64,000 bases of DNA from Symsagittifera roscoffensis (GCF_963678635.1 NC_087067.1:37644686-37708685), one strand, 5' to 3'. Counted from the first letter of the stretch, positions 23,081-35,232 are shown. Program-made: numbers and translations. The notes: generated by a model from the letters alone, not told the origin.

Positions 23081-24650
23081 GCCATCCGGGGTTTACAGAG
23101 TTTTTTAGAACTATCTTTCTGCAATTTGAAGGATGGATGATGAACGTTGGTATTTGGCGAACATCATTTTCTTGTCCGGTTCCTCTTGGAGAAGAACGTT
23201 CCAGGACGCTGGAATTATGGATGTGATCCCCAATGAAATCAATCCGATTTCAAAATAGTTTGCTATGACAGGTTTTTCTGTATTATGTAGAGAACTTGTT
23301 TTGTGTGCAACCTCGTCTGGGAATGGCGTGAAGATCGTGTGTGCAAGGGATGCCTTGTAACTCGGATCTGTACGTATACTTGAACATCGAGGTGGTCATT
23401 GGTCTAGTTCAATGAAGTCCTTTTCTGCGAAGTCAAGTCGTACTCTAAATCCTTTGAGTTGTGATTGTGGATGGCATGTCTGTTTGTGCTTAGCCATTCT
23501 TTTGTTCGAGTGTGATGGGATCATCTAGTCTTTGAATATTCGTCTTTGTTGTTGTGTATTGATCTATATACTGCAAAGTATGATTTACATTTTATAAAAT
23601 TATGTTAATTCAATTTTTTAATCATGATTTTAGTTAGTCGTTTTCACAAAAGCGTTTTGTTTTAGTTTGGTTATTTTGAAGAGTTACTCACCCTTGAGTA
23701 CCTCTTATTAAAAATAGGAGTGTGGTCACAAAGCGTGGATGTAGCGCGGTGGGTTAGGCCGGCTATAGAGCATGCTCAGGACGTCCTCTCTGGTGGGTTA
23801 GGCCAGGAGTGGGAGTTTGATTTCATGCTGTTTCTTTTAGAGGTCCTGTTATGTGATAACGTTTTATGTTGGGTTTATGTTGGTCTTTCTTATGTTACTT
23901 TGGTTGTGTCCTTTTTTCAAAAATCAAATTGTTTTTGGTATGGGTTTGTCTTGCGACTTTTTTGTGTTTTATTATTTCTTTCTTAGACTTTATAATAGTC
24001 TTCAAAAGAATAAATTATCCAGTTTTAAACTGGGTTAATCCAGTTTGGGTGCCGTTGGTTTTCTTTTCTTAGTCATGCTGTTATTTTATGATTTGTGTTG
24101 TTTAGTAAGCTGCGTTGGTTAGTTTGGTTTAGTATATAATTCCTTTCCAACCGAGTTAAAGGAAAGTTTGAAACTTGTTATCGTGTGTTAGAGTTGTTGA
24201 GAGTGAAAGCTTGAAACTTAAAATCATTATTTAAACAATTCTTCGTGGGCGAGCTGTGCGAGTTTGGATAGAATTCTTGTGCGAGTGAAATAAAAATATT
24301 GAAAAGTTTAGTACTGCTTTCTCATTTTATTAATTTATTGCGTAGAATTTGAAGTTTACTGCGTTTTGGGGGAATTTTAAAATTAAAAATTTTCATCGTA
24401 ATTAAGTTTACTGCTTCATGGGGAAATAATTTATAGATAAAGTTACTACATTTGGTATGATTTTTATTACATTATTTAGTGCAAGACATTAATGAATTTT
24501 AAGAGAGTTTAACAAGTTTTTATTTCTATTTTTCTTTTCTGTTTTGTAGATGATTGTGGTGTGAAGGCTAGAAATATGAATCAAACCTTGATAGAAAATG
24601 GTTAGTACTAATTTAAATTTATTAGTGAAGAGTATTTTAAATTATACTTA
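23081..24650 (-). other. 3' non-coding region of the gypsy element
   Basis: About 1.6 kb between the last accessory frame and the 3' LTR. The plus-strand frames at 23720-24072 overlap each other, are rich in F, L, V and C because of T/G-rich DNA, and show no domain. The segment beside the LTR is not purine-rich as a polypurine tract should be. Confidence 0.5.
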
Positions 24651-24654
24651 ACTG

Positions 24655-26448
24655 TCAATCATCTGGGAAAAAACCGTGGGGGAAGATGTCGAGTATCATA
24701 TCTGATGTTGTTAGTAATTTGGCTAGTATGCGTATGATGTTTTTAGTTTGTAGCAGTGGCCAAAGCAATTGAAGTGCTTTAATGGTTTTGAGTTCTTCGG
24801 TGCCTACTGCAAACTCGTAAGGTGTGTTTTGACTGAGGTTATATATTTTATGATTATATTTAGTATTTTGAAGGAATTCTAATTTTGGTATTTCAATAGG
24901 CTGGATAACTTCATGCGGGATAAGGAAGGGTCTGGATTCTTCGGCATTGAAGATTTTCGTGATGGGACAGAATATATACATTTGGGTAACTGGGTCATAT
25001 TTGCGGAGGATGCCGTGGAGGTTAGTATCTTTGATGCAATATGTAAATTTAAGGAAAAATGGTGTACTTTGAGTTGAGAAACTGAAAACGATGGTGAGGT
25101 TGTCTTGAAGGGGTATGCAAATCAAAATGATTTTGTATAAAACGATAGTATGTATATGTGTGGGTTTGTTTAGTGCGTAACATAATATCGTGGGAGTGCA
25201 AATCGCGTTCCTGTGGTGAAAGAAAGTGAAAGGTTAGTGAAAATAACTGAAATTTGTCATAGAAGCTTTCATATGCTTGGATATCAGCTAGTGATTCTGA
25301 AATAACGTTGGATGAAAAATATTAAGTGTGAATATGTATGATGTTTTGATGAAAAATTTTTCTGTTAGTAGCGGGTTTGCGAAGCGGTCTTCATCTAAAA
25401 ATTGGTCTTGATTAGGTCGGATGATATTATGGTCGTAATATTCTATTGCAAATTCGTTAGCTCGGGGTGCAGTGAATGTTTTTAGTAACTTTTTATATCC
25501 AACGTAAATAAATTGTCGAGGTGTTAGTGTTGTAGTGAGTCTATAAAACATGTCTTTGTTTTTTTCTATGCTGTCATGAGTATTAGTTAGTGGCAGGCAA
25601 AGGGGGTTAGTAAAATGATAATAAGCTGTCAAATGAAGTGTTGGCATTAAAACATGTTCGTCTACAAAATTGCGTGTGTCATTAGTATCGTTAGGTGTGT
25701 TTAATGTATATTGTGGAAATGAGGGTAAGGTTATTGCAAGAAAATTTTTCGTGTTTGTATGTTGCGGGTGATTAATATATTCGCGGGCTGTTCCGGGTTT
25801 GGTCGGGAATGGGTGATTTGGGAATTTTCGTTTAAAAGTGCGATCAGCTCGGTGAGTGCTTCTAGGTGTTTCGGTGGATGAGGATGATTGTGTGAATGAT
25901 GGAGTGTAAGCTGAAGAGGGTGTAGGAGTAGGTGGATTTGAGGATGTTATTGTGGATGATAGTTGATGTATTGTGAGGGTGTTAGGGTGTATTAACTGTT
26001 GTTGTAGGGTAATAAAATTATCAAATTCCTGGGAAATTTGGGGGGTATCTGGGGAATTATTATATGATCTGTCGGAATGAAGTGGAGAATAGGTTGGGGT
26101 CACTTGCGAAGCATAAGAAGGAGTGGAAACGGATGGGAGTGGATGATTTGATGGGATTGGTTGAAAAGGGGGTTTTGAAAAAACTGAGGAGTTGGTCTGA
26201 GTATAATTTGAGGGAGATGGTTCGGAGTCTGCAAATTCGTCAGGAGTTTCTACATTAAGAGTATTAGACTGTGAGATAGTGTATAAAACTGAAATATCTG
26301 AGTTAGTATCAGAATTCGTGCTTGATGATATATTAATAATCGGAAAATCGGGTGGTGGGAAAGCAAAAAGTGGGATTATTGGGATTTGAGTTTGGAAGTT
26401 GGCTGGGTGGGAATTTGAGCGATGGAGGGATCCAATTTGTCGGCTCAT
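24655..26448 (-). pseudogene. 3' accessory module of the gypsy element (S/T/P-rich protein of unknown function)
   Basis: Frame 25288-26448 (386 aa) starts with about 200 residues rich in Ser, Thr, Pro and Asn. A more globular part follows, containing TPRQFIYVGYKKLL and RANEFAIEYYDHNIIRPNQD. The coding sequence then continues through two frame changes (about 25290 and 25120) into 24655-25125, which ends KLLTTSDMILDIFPHG. No known domain is recognised. It lies directly downstream of env, where complex retroviruses keep accessory genes. Its globular part weakly resembles the 5' module (see 36320-38274). It could be a decayed structural protein or an accessory factor. Confidence 0.5.
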
Positions 26449-26768
26449 CGTGGGCTAAAAAAATGATTATGTTGAGACTGAAAAGTGGTGGTGTGGGATT
26501 GTTCTATAATTTGTTCGGATGTATTATCATTTTGTGAATGATGTGTCATTATATGTTGGATGGGGCTTTGAGCTATATTTGGTCTAGCATTTGGATTATT
26601 TGTGATTGATAGGTTTCGGAAATTACGGGGAACTAACGATAATGAATGATTTTGTGGTAGGGGTGGCAACTGTGGTGCGGTAGGTGTTATCTCTATATCA
26701 TTGTGTTCTTCGTCGTAAGTGTTTTGTCTTGTGGATATTTTCGTGTTATATTCTTTTTTTTTGTGCAT
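26445..26768 (-). CDS. Unknown frame overlapping the end of env and start of the 3' module
   Basis: 107-aa Asn/Thr/Gln/His-rich frame whose start overlaps the end of the env C-terminal frame (26746) by 23 nt and whose end overlaps the start of the 386-aa module by 4 nt. It may be the cytoplasmic tail of env after a frameshift, or a linker of the 3' module. No domain is recognised. Confidence 0.35.
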   Translation of the reverse strand: MHKKKEYNTKISTRQNTYDEEHNDIEITPTAPQLPPLPQNHSLSLVPRNFRNLSITNNPNARPNIAQSPIQHIMTHHSQNDNTSEQIIEQSHTTTFQSQHNHFFSPR

Positions 26769-29073
26769 CTAGAAGTATTTTGTTTATTGATGATGAAAAA
26801 ATTCTAAAAAATCCTGCAAACAGTATACGTGCTACACTTGCTTGTCTGTTTACTTGTGTGTGTATAGCGCATGTGTTATAGATTTCTTTTAAGAGTGAGA
26901 AAAGAAATCCTATAAAATTAAACATGGCGTATAAGAAAGTTAATTTTTCTAAGATGTAATAGGGCCATCCTAGAAAAGCTAGAATTTTGTTTTTTAGGGT
27001 GACAAAACTGAAAATATTTATAGGTGAAATATCTTGTGGTCTGTATTTTTCACCGTTTAAATATATGTAGTCTTTAATGTCTTTAAAATATCCGCTATAG
27101 TCTTGTGTATAAATATCTGCAAATCCTGCGGTTTCGGCAAAGTTTCTGAAATTTTGATCAATTGACTGTCTTTGTATTGTGTCCATTTGTGTTAATAATT
27201 CTTGAAATTGTTGTGTTCTAATGTGATGTTAGATATCTGATTTAGAATATATTCCAATTGATTGTAAATCAATATTTGGATTACGAGCAATAGCTCTGAT
27301 GCTTTCGGGTGAAAATTTTTTGAGTGATTGCATTAACGTAGGGTATGGTGTGGCTATTTTCTGATCCACATGGGACTGCGGTATCCCAAAAATATGTTCG
27401 TCTTGAAAGTGTGTCGACAAGTGTGTCGTCTTGAAAGTGTGTCTTGAATATGTTCGTCTTGAAAGTGTGTTGAAAGTGTGTACTTTATTTTTATAGAATA
27501 TAGGGATTCTTTTATAACAACCTTTGTCTTCAAAAACATATAGTGGTGATACTTTTTTGGTACAAGTATAAAACCATAAAATATTTCCTTCGTGGTCTAG
27601 AAAATTTGATCTATTTCCTGATAATAAGTATCCTGCGTAGGGTATTTTTAGTACTGCTAGTGCGAGTGATTGTAGGATTTGTGTTCTTTCCAATTCGCAT
27701 AATTGGTGAAGTTTTTCTAATTCGGAGAGTGACATTTCTTAAAAAAATCGACTAAATGTGTAGTCTAATTTCATATCCAAGTGGATATCGTAATGAATAT
27801 TATCGAAATAGGTGTTATTCATTAGTGATAGTTCTTGTAAACGTGTGCTTTTACTGTCATGTGGCTTTAGTTTTCCACCAGGTTGACCTGTGCTTTTTTG
27901 AAATTTAACTGGGATGTATGATGTTCCTTCATTTATAGGGTGACTTGTGGCATAAGGGTCAAATTTTATTTTTCCAGTGGTCATGTCGAAACCTTTTTCG
28001 TATTCGACAAGTATTTCAGAATATTGTGTCTTATAAAGTGGATTTCTGTATTTGCATGCAATTTCTGTTTCTTGATATATTCGGAAACGTGTTAATTTAT
28101 TTTCTATATCATGAATATTTTTGAAATCATTACTTTGTTTTCGGGATGGATTTACTTGTTCGTATGGAATTGATTCTATAAAATATTTTTCATGAAATTT
28201 TATCATTCGAGCGTGTATTTTTGCTACTTGGAATGTTGTGCATGTATCTTCGGGAAACCAAACAATTGTCGCTTGTGTCCGTGTTGTAGGGTCACAATAA
28301 CCTTGATCATTTTTGCAAGGTAATCTAATTCCTTGATAGATCATTGTGTTATCAGATAAATCTCGTGTGAGTTGTACTTTTTCGAGTTGTATTTTCCAAT
28401 CGAAAAACATTATTTTTTGATATCCTTTATTTTTTGTGTCTGCTTTGCAGTTTGAGGGGTCATTTATTCCAATGTGTGGAATCCAGTGTTTATCGTGATT
28501 GTCATAAGTTAATTTTCCGTGTGCGCCGTTGTATGGGTATTTTTCGTCTAGTTTTATATGTCCTTGATATCTTTTAAGTTGTGCTTGGTGTACAGAATTG
28601 GCAAAGACTTGGAAATTTACTATTTTCCTGTCTGTGTTTCTATTTCTTGTGATGTTTAGTCTGAGTAGTTCGTTTTTACAATCATCGGGATTTAGATGTA
28701 AAAGTCGTTCTATATTACTTTGATAGAATGATTCGTGATCAAGTCGGTTCTTATTTCCATTGGAAACTTGTGAACAGTGTACTTTCTTTTCAGAAAATGT
28801 TGCTGTAAATTTATATCCTGTGACTGTTGTTGCTCGGGCTTTTGAATACAATGTTGCTATCACATTTGTAGTTTCTACAGCTTGTGGTTCTGTTTCGCAT
28901 TGTGATACTTGATTTATTGCATATTTGTGTAGTGTTTTTTGTTCGTTTTCTTCACAATCGTAGTGTGTTACTAATAAATCCTGGGGTCCTGTGCGAGGAG
29001 AAGGATTTGTGTTTTGGTCTGAAAATATTAGAAAAAAGATGTGTTGAAATGTTAATATTTTTAGAATATACAT
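26746..29073 (-). pseudogene. env-like: Envelope-like glycoprotein resembling chuvirus (Jingchuvirales) glycoproteins, broken
   Basis: Three pieces in order. 27739-29073 (444 aa) has an N-terminal hydrophobic signal-like stretch (about residues 3-18), then a Cys-containing ectodomain opening with HYDC and a QCE segment. 27229-27735 (168 aa) carries LSGNRSNFLDHEGN and KGCYKRIPIFYKNKV, the most diagnostic stretch of these glycoproteins. 26746-27186 (146 aa) carries a C-terminal hydrophobic segment (MFNFIGFLFSLL). The first two pieces are in one frame, separated by a single TAA at 27739-27741. A short tandem repeat (about 27395-27480) disrupts the region after the CYKRIPI block. Chuvirus-type glycoproteins are known in arthropod LTR elements, mainly BEL/Pao. 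The assignment is by eye; described only, not reconstructed. Confidence 0.72.
27395..27480. repeat. Short tandem repeat inside the env-like gene
   Basis: CTTGAAAGTGTGT-type units recur about six times (for example near 27399, 27430, 27458 and 27469), giving the peptide repeats HTFKTTHL and HFQDEHI in two frames. Confidence 0.7.
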
Positions 29074-29452
29074 GTGTATAATAATCCTGAGTATGGGTTA
29101 TAAAATGTGATGTAACCAATTGTGTTTTTGGTATATCTATCGTATTTATATATTACTTCAGTTGTTATAAATGGTGGTGGTAGCGATTGAGCTGTTATAT
29201 TTGGTGGATTTAATGGGTAGGGATGTTGAACAATATTGTTAAGTTTGATCGTGATTTCGAATTTCAATTGGAGACTATTTTGTTGAAGTATTTGAATATT
29301 GTGTTCACGAATATCTTCGTGGATATCTTGTCTATATTGTAGTCTGTTGAGTGCCCAACTGTGGAGTCGGTTACTATCTTGATGTTGTCCAAATAATGGT
29401 GGGGGTGCTACGAATGTATTCCAGTTTAATATCTTTCGGCTAATAGGTTGGT
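29061..29452 (-). CDS. Small pre-env open frame of unknown function
   Basis: A stop-free stretch of about 130 codons between integrase and env, containing NWNTFVAPPPLFGQ and HEDIREHNIQILQQN, whose end overlaps the env start by 13 nt. The first ATG is at 29267. It might be an env leader exon, the start of a longer env precursor in another frame, or unrelated. No domain is recognised. Confidence 0.4.
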
Positions 29453-29733
29453 GTTAGAGACATAGAAGGAGACGGATTTAAGTGAATTATATTGGCTGAA
29501 TCTGAACTAGAATTATTGTGTATTTGTCAGCATGTTATTTTGAAAAATGAAAGTTCAAAATGATCCAGAGGTGCAAAAATTATTAATTTTTAAAATCAAA
29601 GTTATTTTTGAAATTCAACTTTCTTTAGTATTTTAGATTGTGGAATGAATGTTTTGTAGTTTTTACGTGGTTGATTTCTAAGTCGTGATGATTCTCTATG
29701 TTCTGATTTTTCTACTTGTTCTTGCGGTAAAAT

Positions 29734-30516
29734 TTATTGTATCATTTTCCTGTTTTTTCTTTCTTTTTGAGGTATTTTTGGGTCTGATATTTTTTGATTG
29801 TTTTTAGCTTTGGTTTGTTTTTGATTTTGATTTTCATGATGAACGTTGTCTTGTTTATCTATTTCTTTTTCTGTATGTGGATGATTTTGAATAACTTTTA
29901 AACCTGTGAAAGAATATAATTGAGTTAATTCGCGTAGTGCGTATTCTTTTGGGTAGTAGGGCAATAGATGGTTACGATGTTGAACAATTTCTGTTTTATT
30001 TGAATCTGTGAGATTATACGTTACGTCAGTGGGTTTGGCAATTATTTGGTATAGTCCTTTTCGAAGGGGTTGTAATTTTTTAGAGATTCCTTTTTGTGTA
30101 TTAAAGTTAGGTACTACGACAAATGTCCCAATTTTTAAATCTGTGGCTGGTGTAAAGCGTGAATTAATTTGGTCGTTAATGTTTTGCCTTTGTAACAATT
30201 GCTTTGTTACTTTTTGGTAAATTTCATTGTGTTTTTTATCTCTTTTTAAAATCCATTCGGTGTGTGTGCCGGAGGCTAATTTAAGAACTTGTGGGTGATG
30301 AAATTGATCTTCATCATGTGTGTGTAAAGGTAGGTTATAACAAATTGAGTCTTTATTTGGTTGGCAATAACCTTGTGCATTTTTATGAGAATTTGCTGTT
30401 AATATGATTGGTTTACGTGGCTTTTGATTAAAAACCATTTCGTATGGTGAATTCCTAAAGTTGTAGAGATTTGTGAATTGTATGCTAGGGGAAATAGTTT
30501 TACACCTGCTGACCAT
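29734..30516 (-). pseudogene. pol: Integrase C-terminal part (gypsy element)
   Basis: 260-aa frame overlapping the end of the integrase core frame in a different phase, so a frameshift lies near 30410-30510. FRNSPYEMVFNQKPRKP is the usual sequence after the catalytic core (Y-N-x-x-x-x-S-x-x-x-S-P-x-E). FTPATDLKIGTFVVVPNF and the following GLYQI segment resemble the small C-terminal DNA-binding fold. The last 60 residues are Lys/Gln/Asn-rich. Confidence 0.75.
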
Positions 30517-31118
30517 TCTGTGTATTTTGTATCATTTCCATTTATGATACATCGGAGATATTCTTGTAGTGAACGGTTCATACCTTCGACTAAACCGTTT
30601 GCCCCAGGTGCATGAGATGTACGTGGTTTATGTTTGATGTTATATAAATGGCATAGTGAGATGATTTCATTATTTATGAATTCTGTACCGTTGTCTGTAA
30701 CTAAGATTTCAGGTAATCCGAATTTAGCTATCCAATGTTCATAAAGCGTCGTGTAAGCATAATAAGCATTACAATGTGGTACTATGTTGAGTGCTACATA
30801 ATGTGTAAATGCGTCAACAATGACCATAATGTAGGAGTTTCCTTCAGAGGATGGTGAACTTGGTCCTTTTGTAACGAATGAAATGCGATGGATAAAATAT
30901 AAACTTTGTCCTTTAAAATCTTGTTTTTGTACTATTTGTTTTTGATTTGGATAAGGCTTATTTAATTGACATATTATACAATCATTGCGTAATACTTTTA
31001 TCCAAATTGGTGCATTTGGGAAATAAAAACTTTGTGTAAAGTTTGAGTATGTTTTTTCTGATCCGGAGTGTCTTTTAGTATTTTGTAAATGTGAGATGTT
31101 AAAAACTATTAATATCAT
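30399..31118 (-). pseudogene. pol: Integrase zinc-binding and catalytic core (gypsy element)
   Basis: The 239-aa frame shows an HHCC-type zinc site (H10, H17, C47, C50; ISHLQNTKRH and DCIICQ) and the DDE triad D102 (IVDAFTHY), D142 (VTDNGTEF) and E178 (NGLVEGMN), with spacing D-x39-D-x35-E as expected for retroelement integrases. It inserts the cDNA into host DNA. The N-terminal start is set by a frame interruption, not a real start codon; upstream sequence to 31560 belongs to the same polyprotein with stops. Confidence 0.88.
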
Positions 31119-31356
31119 ACTTAAAGGAAGACAGGGAACTTTTGAATCGTTTAAATGATATTCTAAAAGAACTGTATTTTCATTAATTGTTGTGTTATTA
31201 AATTTTCGGAAATATCGGAGGAGTGTTTTATTTCTTAAAGTTGTGGTATCTGTTTTTACGGGCTTAGTTTTGTATTTGTGCCATGATTTTAGTTGTCTAA
31301 TTACTGGGTCGAGATTTTGATATTGTTTTAAAAGTTCAAGTGTAATTTTATCTGTT

Positions 31357-31368
31357 GGGGGGGGGGGG
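31357..31368. repeat. 12-G homopolymer in the pol gene
   Basis: A run of 12 G (12 C on the coding strand) between RNase H and integrase, where the pol frame is broken. Such runs readily change length, so this is a plausible frameshift site or an assembly uncertainty. Confidence 0.7.
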
Positions 31369-31559
31369 AGAAAAATATTGTCAATTTCTAGTTTTGATAG
31401 GGGAATTGTGTCAAGTGGGTCATGGAGGTCAAAAACTGGATTTATTGCGTATTTTGAATCATTTGTTTGCGGTCCTGATAAATTTATTTTATCGGTTAAA
31501 TTTTCTTTTTCGATTTATGGAAAAAGGTCTTTTTTATGCGAATGTTGTTTTATTCTTTT

Positions 31560-32006
31560 TTATTGAGTGTTATTTTTTATCCATTGTGAGTATGGAATTG
31601 GTTTAAAAGTTGATGTGCCTAGTAAATCAACTTCATAGTGATTATTCTGGCAATCTGAGTAGAGTAGAAAATGCTGTAGATTGTTTATTTGTGATTGATC
31701 AATGTCAGTTTTTACTGCATATTTGCATTCTAGTCGGGGTGATGTTTCATCTTTTGCAAGATAAAGTTTAATATTTTGTGGTATTTCAACTGTAGTTTTT
31801 CTTGTGAGTAACTCAGGTGGCATATTTCGACTTAATGTATCCGGTAACGCAAGGTTTTTTCCTGCTGTCCAAACTATATGTAGATTTGGAAATTTCATTA
31901 GAATTAGTTGAAATCTATAAACTCTATAATTTGGATTTGACTTTTGTGTAAAGAGAAATATAATTGGTTTGTGATACCTGTAAGTGTATAAATTATCGCT
32001 GTACAT
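31560..32006 (-). pseudogene. pol: RNase H end and connection to integrase (gypsy element)
   Basis: 148-aa frame overlapping the reverse transcriptase frame by about 100 nt in another phase (frameshift near 31950). KFPNLHIVWTAGKNLALPDT, followed by LSRN, is the usual last RNase H block of gypsy elements (N-x-x-A-D-x-L-S-R). The tail contains a gypsy-typical linker. Confidence 0.75.
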
Positions 32007-33157
32007 TCTCGCATTAAAGTTGAGAGTCGTAGCTCTGCTTGAGTGAATAGTCGGGAATTTGCTGATTTAAGGTTCATTTTATTTGTTCCACTATGTGATT
32101 GTAGCAATGCTGCGCCGATGCCAAAATTTGAAGCATCGCACATTGCATCGAATGGTTGATTTGGATCTGGAATTGTATTTGAAATTTGCTCAGTTAAAAG
32201 TTTTTTAATTTCGTCAAATCGTGTTTGATGTTCAGTGGTCCACTCAAAATTATTTTGTTGTCTGAGGATATTATAGAAGGGTCTTAAGTATAATTGCATT
32301 TTGTAAACATATTTACTTAAGAAATTTAACATTCCAAGGAATTCTTGGATTTTCTTTTTATTTGTAGGTGGCTGAAATTTTTGAATGGCATCAATGCGTG
32401 ACTTTAATGGAGTGATAGTTTCTCGTTCTATATTATGTCCTAAAAATTTAACGCGTGTCAGAAAGAAGTGTGATTTATCGGGAGCTGCCTTCAGATTTTC
32501 GTTCTGAAGTATTTTATGATACTGCTCTAAAACTGTAAACATTTCTTCTTTATTTTGTGATTGCATGAAAACATCATCTAAGTAAGTGATTGCATTTTTC
32601 TTGAGTATTAGTGGTCTAAAAATTTTACTCATAAAAGCTGAAAAAGCTGCTGGTCCTATGGATATTCCAAAGAATAAGCGATTGAATTCATATTGTTGAT
32701 TTTCAATAACAAATTGTGTTAAACGTCGTGATTTTTCATCTAGTGGCATTTGATTATAAGCACTATTCATATCTGCGGTTGTGAAATATTGACCATTTAT
32801 CTTTGTTAAGATAACTTGTATGGGTTCAATAGGCCAATTGCATTTTGATTCGTCAATTAGTGAATTGAGGTATCTAGCGTTTTAAACTATTTTTAGTGAT
32901 TCACCTTTTGCTAGAATGATAACAGGGTTGATAAAGATGTTACCTTTTGGTTGTTCTTCCTTATTTACTGGTGAGATAATTTCGTATTGTTCTAAAATGT
33001 CAAGTAATCTGTTTACCTTGTTATGTAAGTGAATTGGTACTTTACTGGCTCTTTGCTTTTTGAAAACTGCGCCGGGTTTTAACGGGAGGTGTAGTGATGA
33101 ACTAATTTTTCCAACGTCAAATTTTGATGTTGCGTAGACTGTTGAATATTTTAGCAG
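31904..33157 (-). pseudogene. pol: Reverse transcriptase and start of RNase H (gypsy element)
   Basis: The frame 31904-32770 contains FGISIGPAAFSAFM, the catalytic YLDD box (residues 63-66 of that frame) and FLGHNI, then RNase H starting CDASNFGIGAALLQ with D212. The upstream part 32771-33157 is in the same frame and contains NIFINPVIILAKGES and NARYLNSLID, interrupted by TAA at 32882-32884. A second in-frame TAA lies at 33158-33160. Enzyme: RNA- and DNA-dependent DNA synthesis in the particle. The active-site residues are intact although the reading frame is not. Confidence 0.9.
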
Positions 33158-33601
33158 TTATTTTGTTAATTTATCAAATTCAATTTGTGTAATTTGTGAA
33201 TGTTCAAAATTAAAAATTGTTAAAAATTTTTGTTGTTCTTTTGCGTAACTTGTTATGTTGAATGTTGGTTTAAAATAAAGTGTTTTTGTGAAGTAATCTG
33301 TGTTTCTTTTTTCATTACTTAATATATTATTTATGGATAATTCTTCGTCAAGAATTGTTGATTGGCAAATATCTAATAATTGGAGTATATTATTAACGCG
33401 GTAGGCTACTTCATTTATAGGTGAAATTGTAGCGTTTGTTTCACAAAATCCTACAATTCCTAAGGGTAATGTTACTTGATATGGTGTATTATTATACACG
33501 TGTAATGAAATGATGTCGGAATTCGTGTTTTTCGAATATTTTATGAATGAGATCGTAATTTTGAAAAATTTGTGAATAGGTTTAAATTCGAAGTCTGACA
33601 T
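33158..33601 (-). pseudogene. pol: Pol segment between protease and reverse transcriptase (gypsy element)
   Basis: 147-aa frame in phase with the reverse transcriptase, from which it is separated by one TAA. It contains YNNTPYQVTLPLGIVGFCE, a dUTPase-like or linker-like stretch often seen before gypsy reverse transcriptase (the N-x-x-x-x-x-x-x-P-x-G-x-x-G pattern). I do not assign an enzyme. Confidence 0.55.
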
Positions 33602-33659
33602 AAAAAGTTGTTGTTTATTTTGACTTTTATTATACTGGTAAACTTGTTTTATTGAAAAA

Positions 33660-34568
33660 TTATATATATTTCCTGATAGTGGTTTCAGGTGTTGCCGTTG
33701 TTGATTGTAAATGGGGTAAAATTTTGAAAAAAAATGGTGGTTGTTTGTTCAATCTTTGTAAGAATGTTAGGGCTGTATTTTTTGTTTTTGTGTATTTATC
33801 TTTGATATGGATCTTACTATTTAAGATGTTTATTGTTGGTATATATTTAGATATAAATGGTATGCCAATGATATTGTGTTTAATATCAGTAATATGAAAT
33901 ATTTGTTTAAATGGTTTGTTTAAAATTTTGTTTTGTTCCATTGTTCTCGTGGGGAGAAGAAATAATTGGATTTTTCCATAATTTACTAATGTTGATCCTT
34001 GTGTTGTTGCTAATTTTTTAGAGGTTTCAAGAGGTTTTATTTTTGGATGCAATGTTTTGAGTTCATTCCATGTGGGAATATTAATTATATTTGATTCTGC
34101 TCCTGAGTCAATTAAAAAATCAATTTCAAGATCTGGTGGTTGAAATTCTTTGTTTCTTGGGCTTTCTAAGAGAAATGGAATTGTCCAAATTTTTTCTCTT
34201 GGTTGTTCTTTTTGTATAGTTTGATAAATATGTTTTGTGTTTGAGCATTGTGTTTCGTCTTTTTTATCGGGTTTAATTACCGTGTTATTTCCGTTTACTT
34301 CTTGTGTAGTTTGTGTAGTATCAATGGGTCCAATATAGTAATTGTGAAGGAGTTCCAATTGATTTTCATATATATGTGAAGAAGCAATTGATTCATATAT
34401 GATAGGTTCATAGTCGTTTTCGACTGTTATCATATTTACAGAGATGGTATTATCTGTATCACTTTCTGTATCTGACGATTCACAATTTATATGATTTAGT
34501 TGTAGTTCGTTACTTCCTGTGTCATCAATACCTGGGGGCTCTGAAGTTGTTTCTTCATTTGTTTGCAC
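33660..34568 (-). pseudogene. pol: Aspartic protease region (gypsy element)
   Basis: 302-aa frame with the retropepsin active site DSGA (residues 154-157, in FLIDSGAESNIINIPTWN). A later hydrophobic block containing HNIIGIPFISKY is where the flap-to-C-terminal signature is expected. The N-terminal 120 residues are acidic and Asn/Thr-rich. Retropepsins cleave Gag-Pol. The frame is not in phase with the segment 33158-33601. Confidence 0.82.
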
Positions 34569-35232
34569 TTGATTAATGTGTCTTTGATGTTTTGGTGTGC
34601 TACTTCTGTATCGATGTTTATAATCAGGATAACAGTTATTATTCCTGTGTGGTGACTGGGAATAATTTCTGTATCGATTATTGTAACTTGAGTTTCAATT
34701 TTGAGAATTATTTCGTGATCTGTTTTGATAATTATCGTTTGATCTGTGATAGTTTGATCTATTATATGAATTATTCCTTGATCGATTGTTCGGGTAATTC
34801 TGATTTCGATTGTTTGAATAACTTTTTTTTCTATTATGTGAATAGTTTCGATTTCTGTTGTATGATGAGTTTCGTGATTGATTGTTGGAATAGTGTCTAT
34901 TCCTTGGGTTTGATTGGGAACTGGATCCAGAAACAATTTCTGTTGTATTGGAATTCGATCGTGAATAGTTATTTTGGTTATTTTGGCTATTCGATCGATT
35001 ATATCTATTTTGTGAGAAATTTCGTGTATTTCCTCGTTCCGTCGGGTGATCTGCCTCTATAACTTGAGTTATATGGTGATTGATTCCTTGTGTAATTTGA
35101 GTTGCTCGGAAGTGGTTTTCCTGAACTGTTATTACTATATATATTTTTGTTTGGTAGATTTTGGTCTTCTATCATGTATTGATAGAATGATTTATTTGGT
35201 TCTTTGTACTTTTGAGGTTTATTCTGATTGTC
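34569..35232 (-). pseudogene. Asn/Arg/Ser/Tyr-rich low-complexity segment between nucleocapsid and protease
   Basis: On the minus strand the frame reads as runs such as RSRNNSYNRSNYHRSN and YNNRYRNYSQSPHRNN, with one TGA near 34695 and a frame change near 35050. Low-complexity RNS/Y stretches of this type bind RNA in many proteins. The second gypsy copy keeps the end of it (YRSSAPKRQRQINQV near 54530, against YRSSTPKHQRHINQV here), so it is part of the family. Plus-strand frames across it (34592-35300) are shadows. Confidence 0.65.

Noticed and set aside
23081-23110. Polypurine tract beside the 3' LTR
   Set aside because: The segment is mixed in composition; no purine run, so none is called.
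23720-24072. Three overlapping plus-strand frames rich in F, L, V and C
   Set aside because: T/G-rich composition of the element 3' region; no domain and wrong strand for the element.
25401-26537. Plus-strand frames opposite the S/T/P-rich 3' module
   Set aside because: Antisense shadows of the longer minus-strand frame.
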